DNA from: Malus domestica
Lineage: Eukaryota; Streptophyta; Magnoliopsida; Rosales; Rosaceae
DNA: 64,000 bases
NCBI RefSeq assembly: GCF_042453785.1
Contig: NC_091661.1
Location: forward strand, 25,969,501 to 26,033,500
Direction of reading: 5' to 3'
Shown: one piece after another, positions 1 through 13,384 of the stretch
Position numbering within the stretch: position 1 is the first letter of the stretch
Layout of the letters: each line of letters begins with the position of its first letter
Notes under the pieces: generated by a model
Database searches by the model: none
Told to the model about the DNA's origin: nothing
What the model saw: only the letters and a program-made list of their open reading frames with translations
Made by a program: the position numbers and the translations under genes

Positions 1-170
1 AAATCTCATTAATATAAGTAACTACAAATATCAAATTTTAATTTTAGAATTATGTTAACCTACATAGAAATGCATTATTGTATTAATTCAGGAACTTCAA
101 TAAAAAACTAAAAACCAACAAGGTTTCAATCAAATAACGTTGATAAATAGGGACCACATCCAAAGCGACC
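1..170. mobile_element. Right end of a long-TIR MITE (family M1), cut by the window edge
   Basis: The stretch ending near 170 matches the right-hand ends of two fuller copies in this window (about 14740-14890 and 34630-34768): an A/T-rich segment, then 'ggtttcaatcaaataac', then 'agggaccacatcc'. Only the last part of the element is present, so its left end and target duplication cannot be judged. The family is assigned to Mutator-like MITEs because the copy at 34059-34768 has a perfect 9-bp target duplication. Confidence 0.55.
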
Positions 171-3104
171 ATTTTTAATATTTTGTTATTGGTTTCACGG
201 AGATGTAAGATTCAAACTTTGACAACTATCTATTAGTCTCTACTAATGCCTCTAAGTTCTTTTGTAAGACGTTTCGAGTTCGAATCTGTCTGAAGTAGAT
301 TCAAACTCTGTATTATAATCAAGGGGTTTTACTTTGGTGCTACATATAACATTAAATGGTACGAACATTGGAGCGTCAAGATTAACAAGACCACAATAAA
401 AATAATAATATAAACCAGTCTAAATCATCCAAATATTAATAATATTTAATGCTAGATAGCATAAAAAGAATTTTCCATAATCAAGCACTCAAAGCCGATT
501 TACTGTATTATTATTGAATACGACACTGCGGTAGAAGATTGCTCAATCAAAAACTGCTTTTAGGGTTTTGGTCGAGTCAATTGTTTGGAATGGGAGGAAG
601 GTGGTTTGGAAAGGTCCAATTGGAAAGACTATATTTGGTTTGGTATACGGGAAAAAGCAACTGAAAAGGTTGGCAAAAGCATATCATGTAAAGGAAAGTG
701 CCAACAAAAACCCATCAAATCAAACACCCACTTAATTACATTCTCTAGTCTTTTAAAAACAACTTACATTAAACAGATTTATCGTCAAGTAACGTTTTTA
801 TCTACTACACAAATCACGTGAAAAAAAAACTTACACATAAAATTATATTATTAAATTGAGAATTCGCGTGCAATTACCATGATCATAAAACGTGCGTGTA
901 TGAATAGTTTGAAGAGGGAGGAAGAGAAGTAGAAGAAAACGTTTGATGATGGGTGAGGGGGTCCATTTCTTTCCTCTTCCCGAACCAAAAGCAAAGGAAG
1001 AAAAAAATCTTTTCAAATATACGATTTGAGGTGATGCATGCATGTGTGGTCGTGGTTTTAGGGTTTCACTCTCACGGTCTCACCCCATCACTTTTGTACC
1101 TTTACATATTCAACCAACCCTCTCTCGCCGTCCCTCTCACCACGATAAAGATAGGCAGCGACACCTGAGCATCTGTAAGGTTTTGTTTGATGGACTGGAT
1201 GAAATAGATTGTGATAAATTAAAATGAACTTGAGTTCAATTCATTATTTGTTATGTTAAAATGTGAGATGAATATAAATGGACACAATAAGCTATGAATC
1301 CACAATAGAGTGGTTATCTAACCTATCCGTTTACATGTGTTATAAGTGATGTCTTATAATTTTCTGCTAGTCCAATCATATCCCTAAGCCTAATTCCATC
1401 CAACCCACCAAACAAGCCGTAATAGTTTAGCTAAATGAGGTTTTGATTACTTTAATAAAAATAATTACAGAAAATTCAAGTTTTAAGCTAGCTTTAAAGA
1501 AAAAATGTTTGGATTGTTTAGAAAAAATTAATATTAAAATAGTTTAAACTAAGTTAAAATAGCTGGTATTGGTGGAGATGCTCAGATAAGTATTTTCTGC
1601 AAAAGAAAAGAGGTTTTTTTGACTTGCAATTTGATGCAATGAACATCGAAACGGAACAAAATACGCTTAAGGTATAGTCCATCTTGTGAATCTCAACGTT
1701 TAGTGATTGAATAATATGAAAAGATTACAACTCTAGCATCGTAAGTGTTGTTTATGTAGTGCATCATATCCGTAGACTTTCTAGGAGGACAAACAGAAAA
1801 CAAATTAAAGAAATAGCAGAGTATGGAAAATACCCAAAATTTCTTAAAATTATGTTTTGGGATAGTAACAATGAAATATAGCAAAAAATTCCCATACGTC
1901 AAGGCAAGACATTGAGTCTTATTCGTGACGTTTCTCTTTGCAACGATAGGTCATGTGTCGAAATCAAGGATCAAAGATCAAATTGACAATTCTTAAACTT
2001 TGTTGCATATTTTACACTTTTTTTACTTGTTCTTCGATCCTTTTAACCATGTGTTATGCATCATTTTCATACCAAACGATAAGCATAATTTCAGAAATGA
2101 AATCTTAATATGTTAAAAGTGAATTGATAACTGTTTGATGTAGTGACACTCAATGTATGGCAACTTATATGTTCAGATTTTATGTCCGACAAATGTTGAA
2201 TAAAACTTCTCTCTGAAAGTTACGGTGCCTTGGTCGCCAAATATATGCCAATTGCCGAAAGGTTCAAAGGCCATGCATATATATTTCCATTATTACTATC
2301 GTATTCAATTATACGACTTATTATCTCTAATTTAAACATCTGCTTATCTAAAGCAATGTCAAGACTCAAGTTGGAGAAGAAATATCTAATAGTTAATTAA
2401 CAATTACTCCTCGTATTCATGGGAATATAATTATACGAGACGGAATAGATGTTATTTGAAATGTTAAGCACTCTTCAAAAGAAAAAAAAAAATGTTAAGC
2501 GAATTTTTAAAAGTGAGACTGTTCATAAATACTCTGCTACCTCATATTTTTAATACATTTTCATGTCAATACAAAAAATATTGTGACAAAATTGAAATGG
2601 TAGAAAAATCGTAGAAAGTCTTATTTTGTGAAAATATCTTTTAACATAATAGTATAACAACTCAATGAGTCAACTTATAGCATCACCACCATGCTGGACA
2701 CGTCAGCAGAAAGTGACGTTGACTGTCAGTCTGTGGCCCACTCACTCAAATTTAACAAAGTGGACTCAAGCATCTTTCTTTCCACAGTTTTCATTCATTC
2801 GTGCTTTCACTCCTTCGAACATGATGATGATGAAGAATTGATGAATCATGATGATCGTTATACTGATCATGCACAGGAAAGGTTTTGTCAGCTTCTGTTG
2901 TTTACGCGCACTTAAATTAATCATAACCGTTAATGATCCGTGATACAAACATCCTTAAATTATGTTAGGGCAAGGGATTAAGAAGACAACTTAAGACTCT
3001 CGGTGTTCAACTCAATCATGATAACACAACATTAAGTCTCACTAATTATCTGACGAGAGAAATAAACGCAATTCAACTAACAACAAACAAATATGCTTTC
3101 TCTC
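171..3104. other. Intergenic DNA upstream of the SMXL gene
   Basis: About 2.9 kb of AT-rich sequence with short, unrelated open frames only. No recognisable protein, RNA gene or intact mobile element was seen. The last few hundred bases should include the SMXL promoter; a TATA-like 'cataaataat' lies near 3179-3188, about 60 bp before the start codon. Confidence 0.5.
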
Positions 3105-3134
3105 GTGGGCCCCACCATCGTCATGGTGGGCCAT
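3105..3134. promoter_or_regulatory. Paired GTGGGCC motifs upstream of SMXL
   Basis: GTGGGCCCCAC at 3105-3115 and GTGGGCCAT at 3126-3134 lie about 110-140 bp before the SMXL start codon. GTGGGNCC/TGGGCC are known class I/II TCP-factor core sites. Function here is inference from motif and position only. Confidence 0.35.
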
Positions 3135-3245
3135 ACCACAACACTTGACATCCTATAGCTCTTCCTCCCCTTCCCCCCATAAATAATTAGAAACTCTTGC
3201 TACACATGGCACTCTACTCGACTAGTTTACATATACTCTGCGGCG

Positions 3246-6200
3246 ATGCCTACGCCGGTTACTGTGGCCAGGCAATGCCTGACAGCGGAGGCAGCAAACG
3301 CTTTGGACGAGGCCGTGGCAGTCGCGCGCCGTAGAGGACACGGCCAAACGACGTCACTGCACGCCATATCCGCTCTGCTCTCCCTCCCGTCCTCCGCGCT
3401 ACGAGACGCCTGCGCGCGAGCCCGAAACTCCGCCTACCCGCCCCGACTCCAATTCAAGGCTCTGGAGCTCTGCCTCAGCGTCTCGCTCGACCGGGTCTCC
3501 TCGACCCAACTCGCCGACGACCCGCCCGTTTCGAACTCGCTCATGGCCGCCATCAAACGGTCACAAGCCAACCAGCGAAGGCAGCCCGAGAATTACCACC
3601 TCTACCACCAGCTCTCGCAGCAGTCCTCGATCTCCGCCATTAAAGTGGAGCTCCAGCACCTGATTCTATCGATTCTCGACGACCCCGTCGTCAGTCGGGT
3701 CTTCGCCGAAGCGGGTTTTCGTAGCTCCGAAATAAAGCTCGCAATTTTGCGCCCTTTTCCTCAGATTCTCAGATACCCGCGCTCCAGAGGCCACCATCCT
3801 CTCTTTCTCTGCAACTTAGCCGAGTACCCTGACACGGGTCACCCGACCCGATCCGTTTTAACTGACGGGGACGAAAACTCGAGGAGAATAGGAGAGGTTC
3901 TCGGGAGAAACAGAGGGCGGAATCCTCTGCTTGTGGGTGTATACGCTCATGACGCACTCAAGAGCTTCGTGGAGGCTCTGGAGAAAAAAGACGGCGGCGT
4001 TTTGCCGGCGGAGCTATCTGGGTTGTCTGTAGTTTCAGCGGAAAACGATGTGTCAAAGTTCATAGCCGAGGATTACGATAAAGGGTCAGTAAGTTTGAGG
4101 TTCGGGGAGGTGGGTCGGGTCGCAGAGCAGAGTTTGGGGCCTGGGATTGTTGTGAATATTGGGGACTTGAAGGCGTTTGTGGCTGAGAACGCGGTGGCTG
4201 ACTCTGTGAGTCACGTGGTTGCCGAGGTCACAAGGCTGTTGGAGGTTCAGCGCGGGAAAGTTTGGTTGATTGGTGCAACGGCTAGCTATGGAAGTTACTT
4301 GAAGTTTGTGGGGAGATTTCCATCTGTGGAAAAAGACTGGGACTTGCAGCTTCTGCCCATCACTTCTCTCAGAGCTGCTTCCATGGCTGAATCATATCCC
4401 AGGTCCAGGTGAGTCATTGCCTCCTAATCTTTACTTTTATATGCATTTTATTCAATTTTTTTGCGGGAAGATTCGAACTTGGGTGCACGAGAGGGGCACT
4501 AAAATGTGTTTCCTTGCTTATTTAGTGCCCGTGTAGCGAAAAAGTTGTAATTTCTGTTGAAGGTTTCTAAAAGTTTTGATCTATGTATATTTCCCTACAT
4601 TTTAAAGTCTTCGGAAAAAGTGTGTCCTGCGTGCCAAGAGTGTATAGAACTCGTATTTTCGGTTTAAATCCTGACTGTATGATGCCTGCTGCTGAATCTC
4701 ACAGTTTCCTGGTCATGATGTACTTACAGCTTGATGGAGTCGTTTGTTCCATTTGGTGGATTCTTTTCAGCACCTTCTGACCTAAAGCTCCCAATAAGTT
4801 GCTCCTACCAATGTCTTCCCCGCAATCACCAGCGCAATAAAATATCCGAGCAAGAAGCATGTTCAGTTCCAATGGGAGGTATTACCGCTTCAGTGGCAGG
4901 TCAGCCCCAAGCTAGTTTGCCTTCTTGGTTGCAGATGGCTCCGCTTTGCACAAACAAGGGATCGGATGTGAAGGTGTGTATCGCGATCAATACAGATTTG
5001 ATTCTGATTTTAATTGTCTAAATTGTGCAATGTGCCAAACCTCTGGAATGGAATATGTGATGCGATGTATTGATAAATGAACTCCTACTTGCATCACGCA
5101 TTCTGTAAAGTTTTATTCCTTATGAATTTTAAGCCTTTCCCCCGTAGTGTCCGTTAACTCATAGAGGAATTATTCCCGTTAAGATTTGTATCTGGTCTAA
5201 TATTTTCCAGTCTGGTGTATTGGGCTTTCTTTTTTTAGTTAACAATGAAATCATTACTTCAAACTACAGGTTTTTTACGTTATTCGTTTGAAAACTAGTT
5301 TGTGTCTCTTCAGTGCAGACCAAAGATGATGGTGTGTTATCGAGTGCCAAAGTTTCAGGATTGCAAAAGAAATGGGATGATAAATGCCAGCATCTTCACT
5401 ACTCTCATCCCCTGCCCGAAGCAAACTTCTTTCCAACTATGGTAGGATTTCAGTCTCCTGTGGAGAAGTGCAACCACGACAACACCACCAATATATCTTC
5501 ACAGAAAATTGAGTGCAAGATTGCAGATTCATGCATGCCTGCAGACGTGCAAACACAGTCAAGCCTTCCTCCAAAGGCTAAGAACGACAGTTTCTCTTCC
5601 GAAGTGTGGGAAAAAACTTCAAAAGATGAAGATCTTGAGTCCGCTGGCCTCAGGTCACCTTGCTTGTCCAACTCTACTGTGGTTGATGGTAGCCAAACAT
5701 CTGCCACATCAGCTGCTTCCGTCACCACAGATTTAGGGTTAGGAATATGCTCTTCTCCTGCTAGTAATACGCCGAAAAAACCTCCAGATCTGAATCCAGC
5801 AGTTCAACAGGACATCTTGGGTTGCTTTTCCTCTAATATTGATTTAGTCAATGGGAATCTCTATTCTACTCGATCATCATCCTCCTCGAGTCCTGACAAC
5901 CATGGGCAGTTTGATCCAAGTGATGTCAAGATGCTTTTCAGAGCTCTCTTTGAAAGGGTTGGCTGGCAAACTGATGCTGTAAGTGTAATTAGCAGAAGAA
6001 TAGCTAACTGCCGATCTAGAAGTGCAAAATTCTGTGGAGCAAGTCACAGAAGGGATGTATGGTTCAATTTCACAGGACCTGATAGGTATGGTAAAAAGAA
6101 AATTGCCCTTGCCCTTGCTGAGGTATTATACGGAAACCAGGAACAATTGATCTGTGCGGATCTAAATTCTCAGGATGGAATGATCCATTCAGACACAAAC

Positions 6201-7157
6201 TTTGATTGTCCGGTTGTGAATGGTTATGATGTGAGGTTTAGAGGTAAGACGGTTATTGATTATGTTGCCGGAGAATTGTGCAAGAAACCATTGTCCATTA
6301 TCTTCTTAGAAAATGTAGATAAGGCTGATGTGGTGACTCAAAATAGTTTGTCCTTGGCTTTATTGACCGGTAAATTTTCCGATTCCCATGGAAGACAAGT
6401 CAGCACCAATAATGCGATATTTGTTACAACTTCGACATTCTCGAAGGGATGCAGTATTCTCAGTTCCACGAAGGGACTCTCCAACTATTCCGAGGAAAGA
6501 ATCTTACAAGCGAAAGAGCGGCCTGTGCAGATTACTATTGAATGTGCCTCCGAAGACAGCAGCAGAAGCCAAAACTGGAGGGCATCCACGAATCAACATT
6601 TTCTAAATAAAAGGAAACTGGTCGGTGTCAATGAACTTCTAGGGCAGCATGAAGTCTCAGAGATGCCCAAACGGGCCAACAAGACGTCAACTAGGTATCT
6701 GGATCTCAACCTTCCAGCTGAAGAGAATGCAGTGGAAAACACAGACGATGGGAGCTCTGAAAACGACTACCTATCTGAAAACTCCAAGTCCTCGTTGCAA
6801 GACTTCCTTGATCAGGTGCACGAGACAGTGGTATTCAAGCCCGTTGATTTTGATGCACTTGCTGAGAAAATATCAAAGGAAATCAAGAATAGCTTCCACA
6901 AGTTTGTTGACTCAGAGTGCCTGCTAGAAATCGATTCAGAAGTCGTGGAACAACTACTTGCAGCTGTATATTTGTCAGACAGGTCGAGGGTGGTGGAAGA
7001 TTGGGTGGAACAAGTACTCAGCAGGGCATTTGCAGAAGTTCAAAAGCGACATAACTCGCACAGAATCACTACCGTAAAACTCAAAACTTGCGGAGGGATT
7101 TGGTTGGAACACCGAGCACCAAAAACTTATCTTGCCCCTAGCATTGTACTAATATGA
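3246..7157 (+). CDS. SMXL7-like: SMXL6/7/8 (D53-like) strigolactone-pathway repressor
   Basis: Exons 3246-4408, 4730-4973 and 5319-7157, all GT-AG with matching phases, give 1081 aa (Arabidopsis SMXL7 about 1000, rice D53 about 1130). The start [17 protein letters not shown] is the family's conserved N terminus. Residues 1 to about 175 form a double Clp-N domain. A Clp-ATPase-like D2 region carries a degenerate Walker-A (GPDRYGKKK, about 722-730). The degron FRGKT (about 776-780), needed in D53/SMXL6-8 for D14-MAX2-triggered destruction, is intact, as is the EAR motif LDLNLP (about 930-935), which recruits TOPLESS corepressors. Expected role: nuclear repressor of strigolactone-responsive genes controlling branching, degraded on hormone perception. 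Both introns sit where the frame meets the [12 protein letters not shown] block and the KKWDD block. Which of 6, 7 or 8 it matches best was not decided. Confidence 0.93.
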
Positions 7158-8223
7158 TTGCCAGGAAAAGTGTAGTGTTTGTAAGTAGATGTATAAGGAA
7201 GGTATCATATGTAGCTTTGTAGTAAGCTTGTTTAGCCTCTTGCTGTAGTTATTTATGGCCAGTCTATGTAAGCCTCGTAAATTCCATATGGTTTTGGTGG
7301 GCTTTTGTTCGAGCATCATATGTAAATGTAGCTACTGTGTTTGTAATTTTGTGTCTTCTATGTGTGCCAATTGCCAAAACCAGAGAAAGGATGAACACTG
7401 CCAAACTGTATATTTTTTGTCAAACAAGAAGCATTTCTCGAGGGTCTCAAAAGTCTCAAGCGGGTTTTGAGTGGCTATATTTCTAAATTTTCAAAAATCA
7501 AAAGAATAGCCAAAATACGAGTTAGTTTTATAAATTTTCCGTCAAGATTCGAACTTGAGACTTTTTTTTGACATTTGGAAGAGAGATGTTTGGATGTGCT
7601 TTCATGCGGATTCCCCGCCATTTTTCAAGATTTGAGCTTGGAACTTTTTTGACACTTGGAAAGAGATGTTTGGATGTGTTTCATGCGGACTCCCCGCCAT
7701 TTTTTACTTTAGTTAACAGGAAAAAATGACCCATATCTTGAATCAACTAATCCAATCCATTGTCCTAACACGAAAGATCATACGAGGATTGAAAATCAAG
7801 ACTAAAAGCTAGAATTATAGACCAAGATTCTAACTTGGACATTTTCTACCCATTGTGTTCGACCAATTAGCTTTTAGTCTATTGTTCTCAATGTTAAAAG
7901 ATGTCCCAATTTCGAACGCTCAATCTTTACTAATAAAGACAAGAGCGCTAGTATTTGACCTATCTTTGTAGACTACATTATTGACCGCTTCTCTAATACA
8001 GGTGAGTCCACACACATTATTAAAGAGGTCAGAGTTGGTCAACAAAGTAATTAGTAAATATGTTACAAATTCGATGTATATTATCTGACATGACCCATTA
8101 TGAGAAAAATCCAATACAATATCTGAAGCCCAAGCCCGATTGAAATCCCGGGTCTCCTCCTTATGTAATCCATCTCTTCTGTTTTTACAAAAATATAAAT
8201 CAAATAACAAACAAATTGGGAAA
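7158..8223. other. SMXL 3' flank and ALFIN-LIKE 5' flank
   Basis: This 1.07-kb gap should contain the SMXL 3'UTR (to about 7400) and the promoter of the next gene. It holds one local duplication, listed separately. No other gene seen. Confidence 0.5.
7545..7706. repeat. Two tandem copies of an ~80-bp unit
   Basis: The unit reads 'ttcgaacttgagac', a T-run, 'gacatttggaagagagatg', then 'catgcggattccccgccat'. It occurs at about 7545-7625 and again at 7628-7706 with a few substitutions and one short gap. Confidence 0.7.
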
Positions 8224-10902
8224 ATGCCATCGTCCAGCCCTCGCACCGTCGAAGAGATCTTCAAGGACTACAGCGCCCGTCGCTCCGCCGTCATTCGCGC
8301 CCTCACCTACGGTTCTCTCTCTCTCTCTCTCTACATCTCTCTTTCTCTCTCTACGTTTCGGTTTCATTTCATACATATACTGCATTGCTTGTATCGTGAC
8401 TTCCATTGACGCTTTTGCTTCCTTTTTGTACTTTCAGATGTGGACGAGTTCTACTCCCTTTGCGATCCAGGTACTTTCTTGTTTCAATTTTCGTTCTCTG
8501 TTTGGTTGCCGAGAAAGTTGAGTGAAAATACAGGCTTGAGCTTAAGTACGTTTATTTATTTGTTAATTATTGTTTTGGTGTTTAATTTGTGTCAAATTTA
8601 TTTTCCAAGTGAGGATAATAGTCGTCATAGGTTTTGACTAGGTAGGAATATTGCAACAAGTAAGATTTAGAGTTTTTCGTTTCGATTTCTGCGTTTTGTA
8701 GGTAACCTAACAAAGTGCATTGTTGCTCAATTTCCGCTCATTGATTCTACTCATCGTTTTCTAGTGGTGGTTTAGTTTAATTTGAATGAATGATGCTTCT
8801 GTTGAATTTCGGATTCTATAGTTACGAGCTTGTACGATTAATCTCTTTCAGAGAAGGAGAATTTGTGCTTGTATGGACACCCAGATGAGTCGTGGGAGGT
8901 GACCCTGCCGGCAGAGGAAGTTCCCCCGGAGCTTCCCGAGCCTGCACTGGGCATCAATTTTGCAAGAGATGGGATGAACCGTAAAGATTGGCTGTCATTG
9001 ATTGCAGTACATAGCGATTCTTGGTTGCTCTCTGTGGCTTTCTACTTTGGTGCTCGACTTAATCGGAATGAGAGGTTTGTTTATTCTTGTCCTAGAGCTG
9101 ACAGTTGGATATTTTTATTGGATTCAAATTTCAAATACATTTCATGTTTGTATGTTTGGTCTGCTACTTGTGGAAGTAACATTACTATTTGATTTGTGGG
9201 TTCTACCAGAAGGTTTCTACATTCTCGTGCATTTACCAAAAATCTTTCCTTCCAGCATGTCCTCTTACTGTTTCATCAACTCTTATTATCTGTTTGCACG
9301 AAAGATTAGTATTGCATTTGCAAGGATTCGTTGACAGCCGATGGCCGAAACTTGTAAAGGATGATGATAAACTTAGGGGGTGTGATATTGTATCGTTTGT
9401 CAATGTTGATTATTTGAAAACACCAGCAAGACCAGCTCTTGGCGTATGTCTCTTTTGTTGTGTTATTCTTGTTTTCCCCCTTTTAATATGCCTCTTTTAA
9501 TTATTATAGAACTAGTATCTTCTGTTACTCTACAAAAGATATGTTGGTTACCAATTTTGCTTGAAGCATATCGTACAGCATTTCACTTCTTAAGTATATG
9601 TGTGTATTGCATATGCACATTCTGTTTTGTGGTCCTTAAATGAGTTGCGTTTTTCAGTCGTTAGAATTTAGATCAAATATGGTAGGCTAAGACATACAAG
9701 GATGGGAATCAATGCCTCTTCAATATAAAGTCTGGTAGGCTAAGACATACAAGGATGGGAATCAATGCCTCTTCAATATAAAGTCTGAGTTAATAGCTAA
9801 GGACCTTCTCAAGGACCCTATGAAAGTAGCTGTGAGTTTGTGTCTTTATAGAGAATGTATGAGGCAAGAAAACTTTCCTGAATTTTTGTGAATTCCTATT
9901 CAAGTTAAAAGAAACTGCGTTTCCTTGGACTATGTTAAGAGTTTTTTTAATGTCTAAGAATTCATGGTGCTGATTTCTCTGGGATGAACTCGCGATTGTT
10001 TCTTTGACTCAAGTTGAACAAAAAAAGATCTCTATCCCTATTATTTGAACCGGTGAGATTGCTAAGCATTCTTGGGAAGTTAGTTCTAAATGCACGGGAT
10101 TCTGATAGTTGCATAAACAATTGTCTGAGACCAAAAAAGAACACAACCAATTGCAATGTATATCAGTGAAGCTGTTGATTCTACATAGTACATACATCCA
10201 GTCCAGAACTTTCATTCTCACTTCCCTCGTATACATTTTTCTGCCCCGGCCTCTAGCTCCCTGATTCAGCAGAAATTGTTCATTGAGGGCACTTGGAATA
10301 AAGTGTATAATGCTCCGTTGCTCCACCAGTTCATGTTCATGCAAATTATTTCCTTTATTTTATCAACATGTTGAAACTAACATGAAACTAAAATGTGATT
10401 TGGGGACCATCGATCCTGGAACAGGAAGCGTCTGTTTAGCTTGACAAATGATCTGCCTACAATCTTTGAAGTCGTAACTGGAAGGAAGCCCGTAAAAGAC
10501 AAGCCCAGTGGGGATAGCGGAAGTAAATCCAGGAACTCAAAGGTGAAGCCCTCTTTCTCTCTCTCTCTGAAATTATTGACTGCCAAAACGAATCTGCATA
10601 CTCTTTCCCTTTATGCAAAATTTGGGCTTATGACCCAATTTGTGTCTTTGCAGAGATCGATTGACGGACAAGTAAGGACCAACAGTAAGGTACATGATGT
10701 AAGCTATTTGGAGGATGAAGATGAGCATAGTGAAACCCTATGTGGAAGCTGTGGGGGAAATTACAGTGCCAATGAGTTTTGGATCGGCTGCGACATCTGC
10801 GAGAGGTGGTACCATGGGAAGTGTGTCAAGGTAACACCAGCCAAGGCAGAATACATTCAGCAGTACAAATGTCCTTCTTGCAGCACAAAGAAGAGCAAGT
10901 AG
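8224..10902 (+). CDS. AL: ALFIN-LIKE PHD-finger histone reader (AL1/AL2 type)
   Basis: Five exons (8224-8311, 8438-8470, 8852-9074, 10425-10542, 10654-10902) join in phase to 236 aa, the usual Alfin-like length. The N-terminal Alfin domain (about residues 8-140) begins [15 protein letters not shown] and contains [20 protein letters not shown] and [20 protein letters not shown]. An acidic linker (EDEDEH) precedes a C-terminal C4HC3 PHD finger (about 181-232) with [18 protein letters not shown] and CPSC. PHD fingers of this family bind H3K4me2/3 in the nucleus. RSIDGQ in the linker and WYHGKC (rather than WFHGKC) resemble Arabidopsis AL1/AL2, which agrees with the conserved gene order. Intron 1 opens with a CT microsatellite and the large third intron (9075-10424) holds a 53-bp tandem duplication. 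Complete, no lesion seen. Confidence 0.95.
9681..9786. repeat. 53-bp perfect tandem duplication in ALFIN-LIKE intron 3
   Basis: Copy 1 is 9681-9733 and copy 2 is 9734-9786, both running from 'ggtaggctaagacatacaag' to 'aatataaagtct' with no difference seen. The lack of divergence suggests a recent duplication. Confidence 0.85.
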
Positions 10903-13065
10903 TGATGAGTAACAAAAACCTCGGGGGCACTTATGTCTGGTCAGCAGATACTCTCTGGCCATTGTTATTCATTTCTGTTCCTACTCTCGGGTCATGCCGC
11001 CATGGTAGTGGTCATGACGCCGTGGTTTTTTCTTCTAGCGTTTTTCTCCCTTCGGATATATGCCCCTCCGTATTCCTCTAATGTACAAAGTAGATCTCGT
11101 TTCATTTGTGTTATTCATGGAATGCTCTTGAGTTTTCGTTATTAGAAGATGTTTATGGTTTTGATTTTTGGCTCTGAATTGTTCTATGATGTTTATGCAT
11201 CCTCTTGGGAGCAATTTAAACGATCTCGGGGTAACAAAAGTTCTCATATTTGGCTAGTTTTGTGAAATTAATTTCAAAATAAAACTAGGGAATTTTTTTT
11301 CTTTCTATTTTTCATTTCCTCTAGTTCAAAAGGTAGTTAAACGAAGAGCAAGGTACTTGTAGTTCAGTTTGTTAAAAATCACTCATGTTGATCTTGTTTA
11401 CTTTAGTTATCGAAGAAATTATTAAATATTCTCATTTTTAATAGTTTAATGTGTGATTTGCAGTTTGACACAATCAGAATCGATATCTTAAAAATGACAA
11501 ATAGGTTCAATCGTTATTAATCCGAACTCATAAGCACGAAATTTTTGTATACGAAGCCGTGTATAATTTAAAAAAAAAAAAGTGATATCAATGAAATGAG
11601 TCAAGTGTGTATCAATCATGGAATTAGAAAATCGAGTATGCGACAAAATATCACCAATGTAGGTCTCAAATGTTGTCATTTTACAATTTTCTTCTCAGAT
11701 GACGCCAAAGTCTTGTTCACTAGCTTTGTGTGAACGTTGTGATCACAAAATTATTAAGTCCAAAAGCAAAAAGAAAAATTAAGAAAATTCAGGTGACATT
11801 GCCCACCTCACAATCTTATATATTATTTATTTATTTATTTATTTATTACTATTTAAACTACCTATTAATAAATAAATATAAATTGTCAAATAAAAGAGAG
11901 ATAAATGATTTTTTTTTCTTCACAAAATTATAGGGAGTAATATAATTTACGGAACCTAAATTTTTCTTTATTTTTTCTTACTCACGGACATATCATAAGT
12001 ATATTTTAAAATTTTAAAAATAAATTTAAACTGTTCCACGCTGTATTTCTCATATTTTTCTCAAACTACTCTCTCTTCTATATTTTTATTTTATTTTTTT
12101 ATGGATGCGGACTTGATCTAGTTACTATGATATTAATAATAACAATTATTATTATTATTATTAACAAATTCTAAAAGAAACGTGCTCGTATTTATGTAAG
12201 CACCGCACTGTACCATTGAAGAAACTTGTTTATTCCTTTAATTTAAGAGAATTTTAACGAAAAGCTTCTGGTACTGTTTATTTTAACAAAAAATCATATT
12301 TTTACACTAAAAAGTCAATCTTGATACTATTCACTTTACCCTTTTAATTTATCTTTATCGTTAAAACTTAAAGTTTTCAAACCATTTTCATTAGTTTGCC
12401 CTTAATTTAATGATGAAATGTCACCTCCCGTTCGCTCCCACTTGGAAATTGCAATCGTAGCCTTTACATGCATGAACCCCTTTGCATGTTCATTCTCTGC
12501 AACTTTTATTCTTTCTCTGCAATTAAGATGACATAAATATCTTTATTCTTTGGAGGTAGATGCTTTAGTTTATTGTTTCACCAATAATCTATGGATTCAA
12601 ATATTCGTCGATACACCGATATATTAGGATCCGAGGACACTCATTGTTTATACATTTGTTGCAGGAATAAAGCTAAAGAACTGTAGCAGAGGGGCGGTTC
12701 TCTCGTCCGAGTCTTTTCACCAGCTCTGTTTGTTTTTTCTACATCTTCAAATGCCTTTTGAATTATACGAGTGATGAATTTCATGAACACCAACTAGGGT
12801 TTTTCATTTTTGATCTCCTAATATTTCTCCAGTAACTTGTCCCGAACTTTCCGTTGATATCGATGTCTCACTATTTCCATAAAATTGAGTCGACGTGTCC
12901 ACATATAAATCAATACTTTAATCCTTCCCTATGAGATATATTATGCTTGAATTATTGGTTGGAGCATTGGATTATATGACTGATTCAAAGTTGCATGTCC
13001 TTATTCTTGCGTGTACATATAAGTAAAACAGTTGAAACGTTTGTTAATATTTCTTTTAGTACACT
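10903..13065. other. Intergenic DNA after ALFIN-LIKE
   Basis: The first ~250 bp are probably 3'UTR. The rest is AT-rich, with simple repeats (ATTT run near 11820-11850, ATT run near 12145-12165) and one dispersed repeat listed separately. No gene seen. Confidence 0.5.
12245..12400 (-). repeat. Dispersed MITE-like repeat (family M4)
   Basis: Read on the minus strand, this stretch runs 'aacttt..acgttaaa', 'gggtaaagtgaatagtatc', 'gactttttagtgtaaaaat', ending in 'cgttaaaatt'. A cleaner copy lies on the plus strand at 43713-43865 and a diverged one at about 34995-35150. Terminal inverted repeats were not defined. Confidence 0.5.
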
Positions 13066-13384
13066 TTGGATGCGGTCCCTAACTATCAATATTATTTTAC
13101 TAAAATCTTGTTGGTTCTCAAATTTTTATCGAAGTTCCTGAAATTAATGTGATAATATATTTATATGTAGGTTACTATATTTTTTAAATTAAAAATTGAA
13201 ATTTATAGTTATTTGTATTAATGAGATTATAAAAAAAAAAACCCATAATTTGTGGATTAAAATGATTAAAATATAAATTATACTCTCCAATATATTGTGT
13301 GTGTGTGTATATATATATATATGTATATAAACATGGGTACATTCATCAAAATTAACAAAAAAATTATTGTACCAAAATATGGGT

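Noticed and set aside
4441..4540. tRNA- or SINE-like 'gattcgaacttgggtg' in SMXL intron 1
   Set aside because: A single B-box-like word without an A box, tail or flanking duplication.
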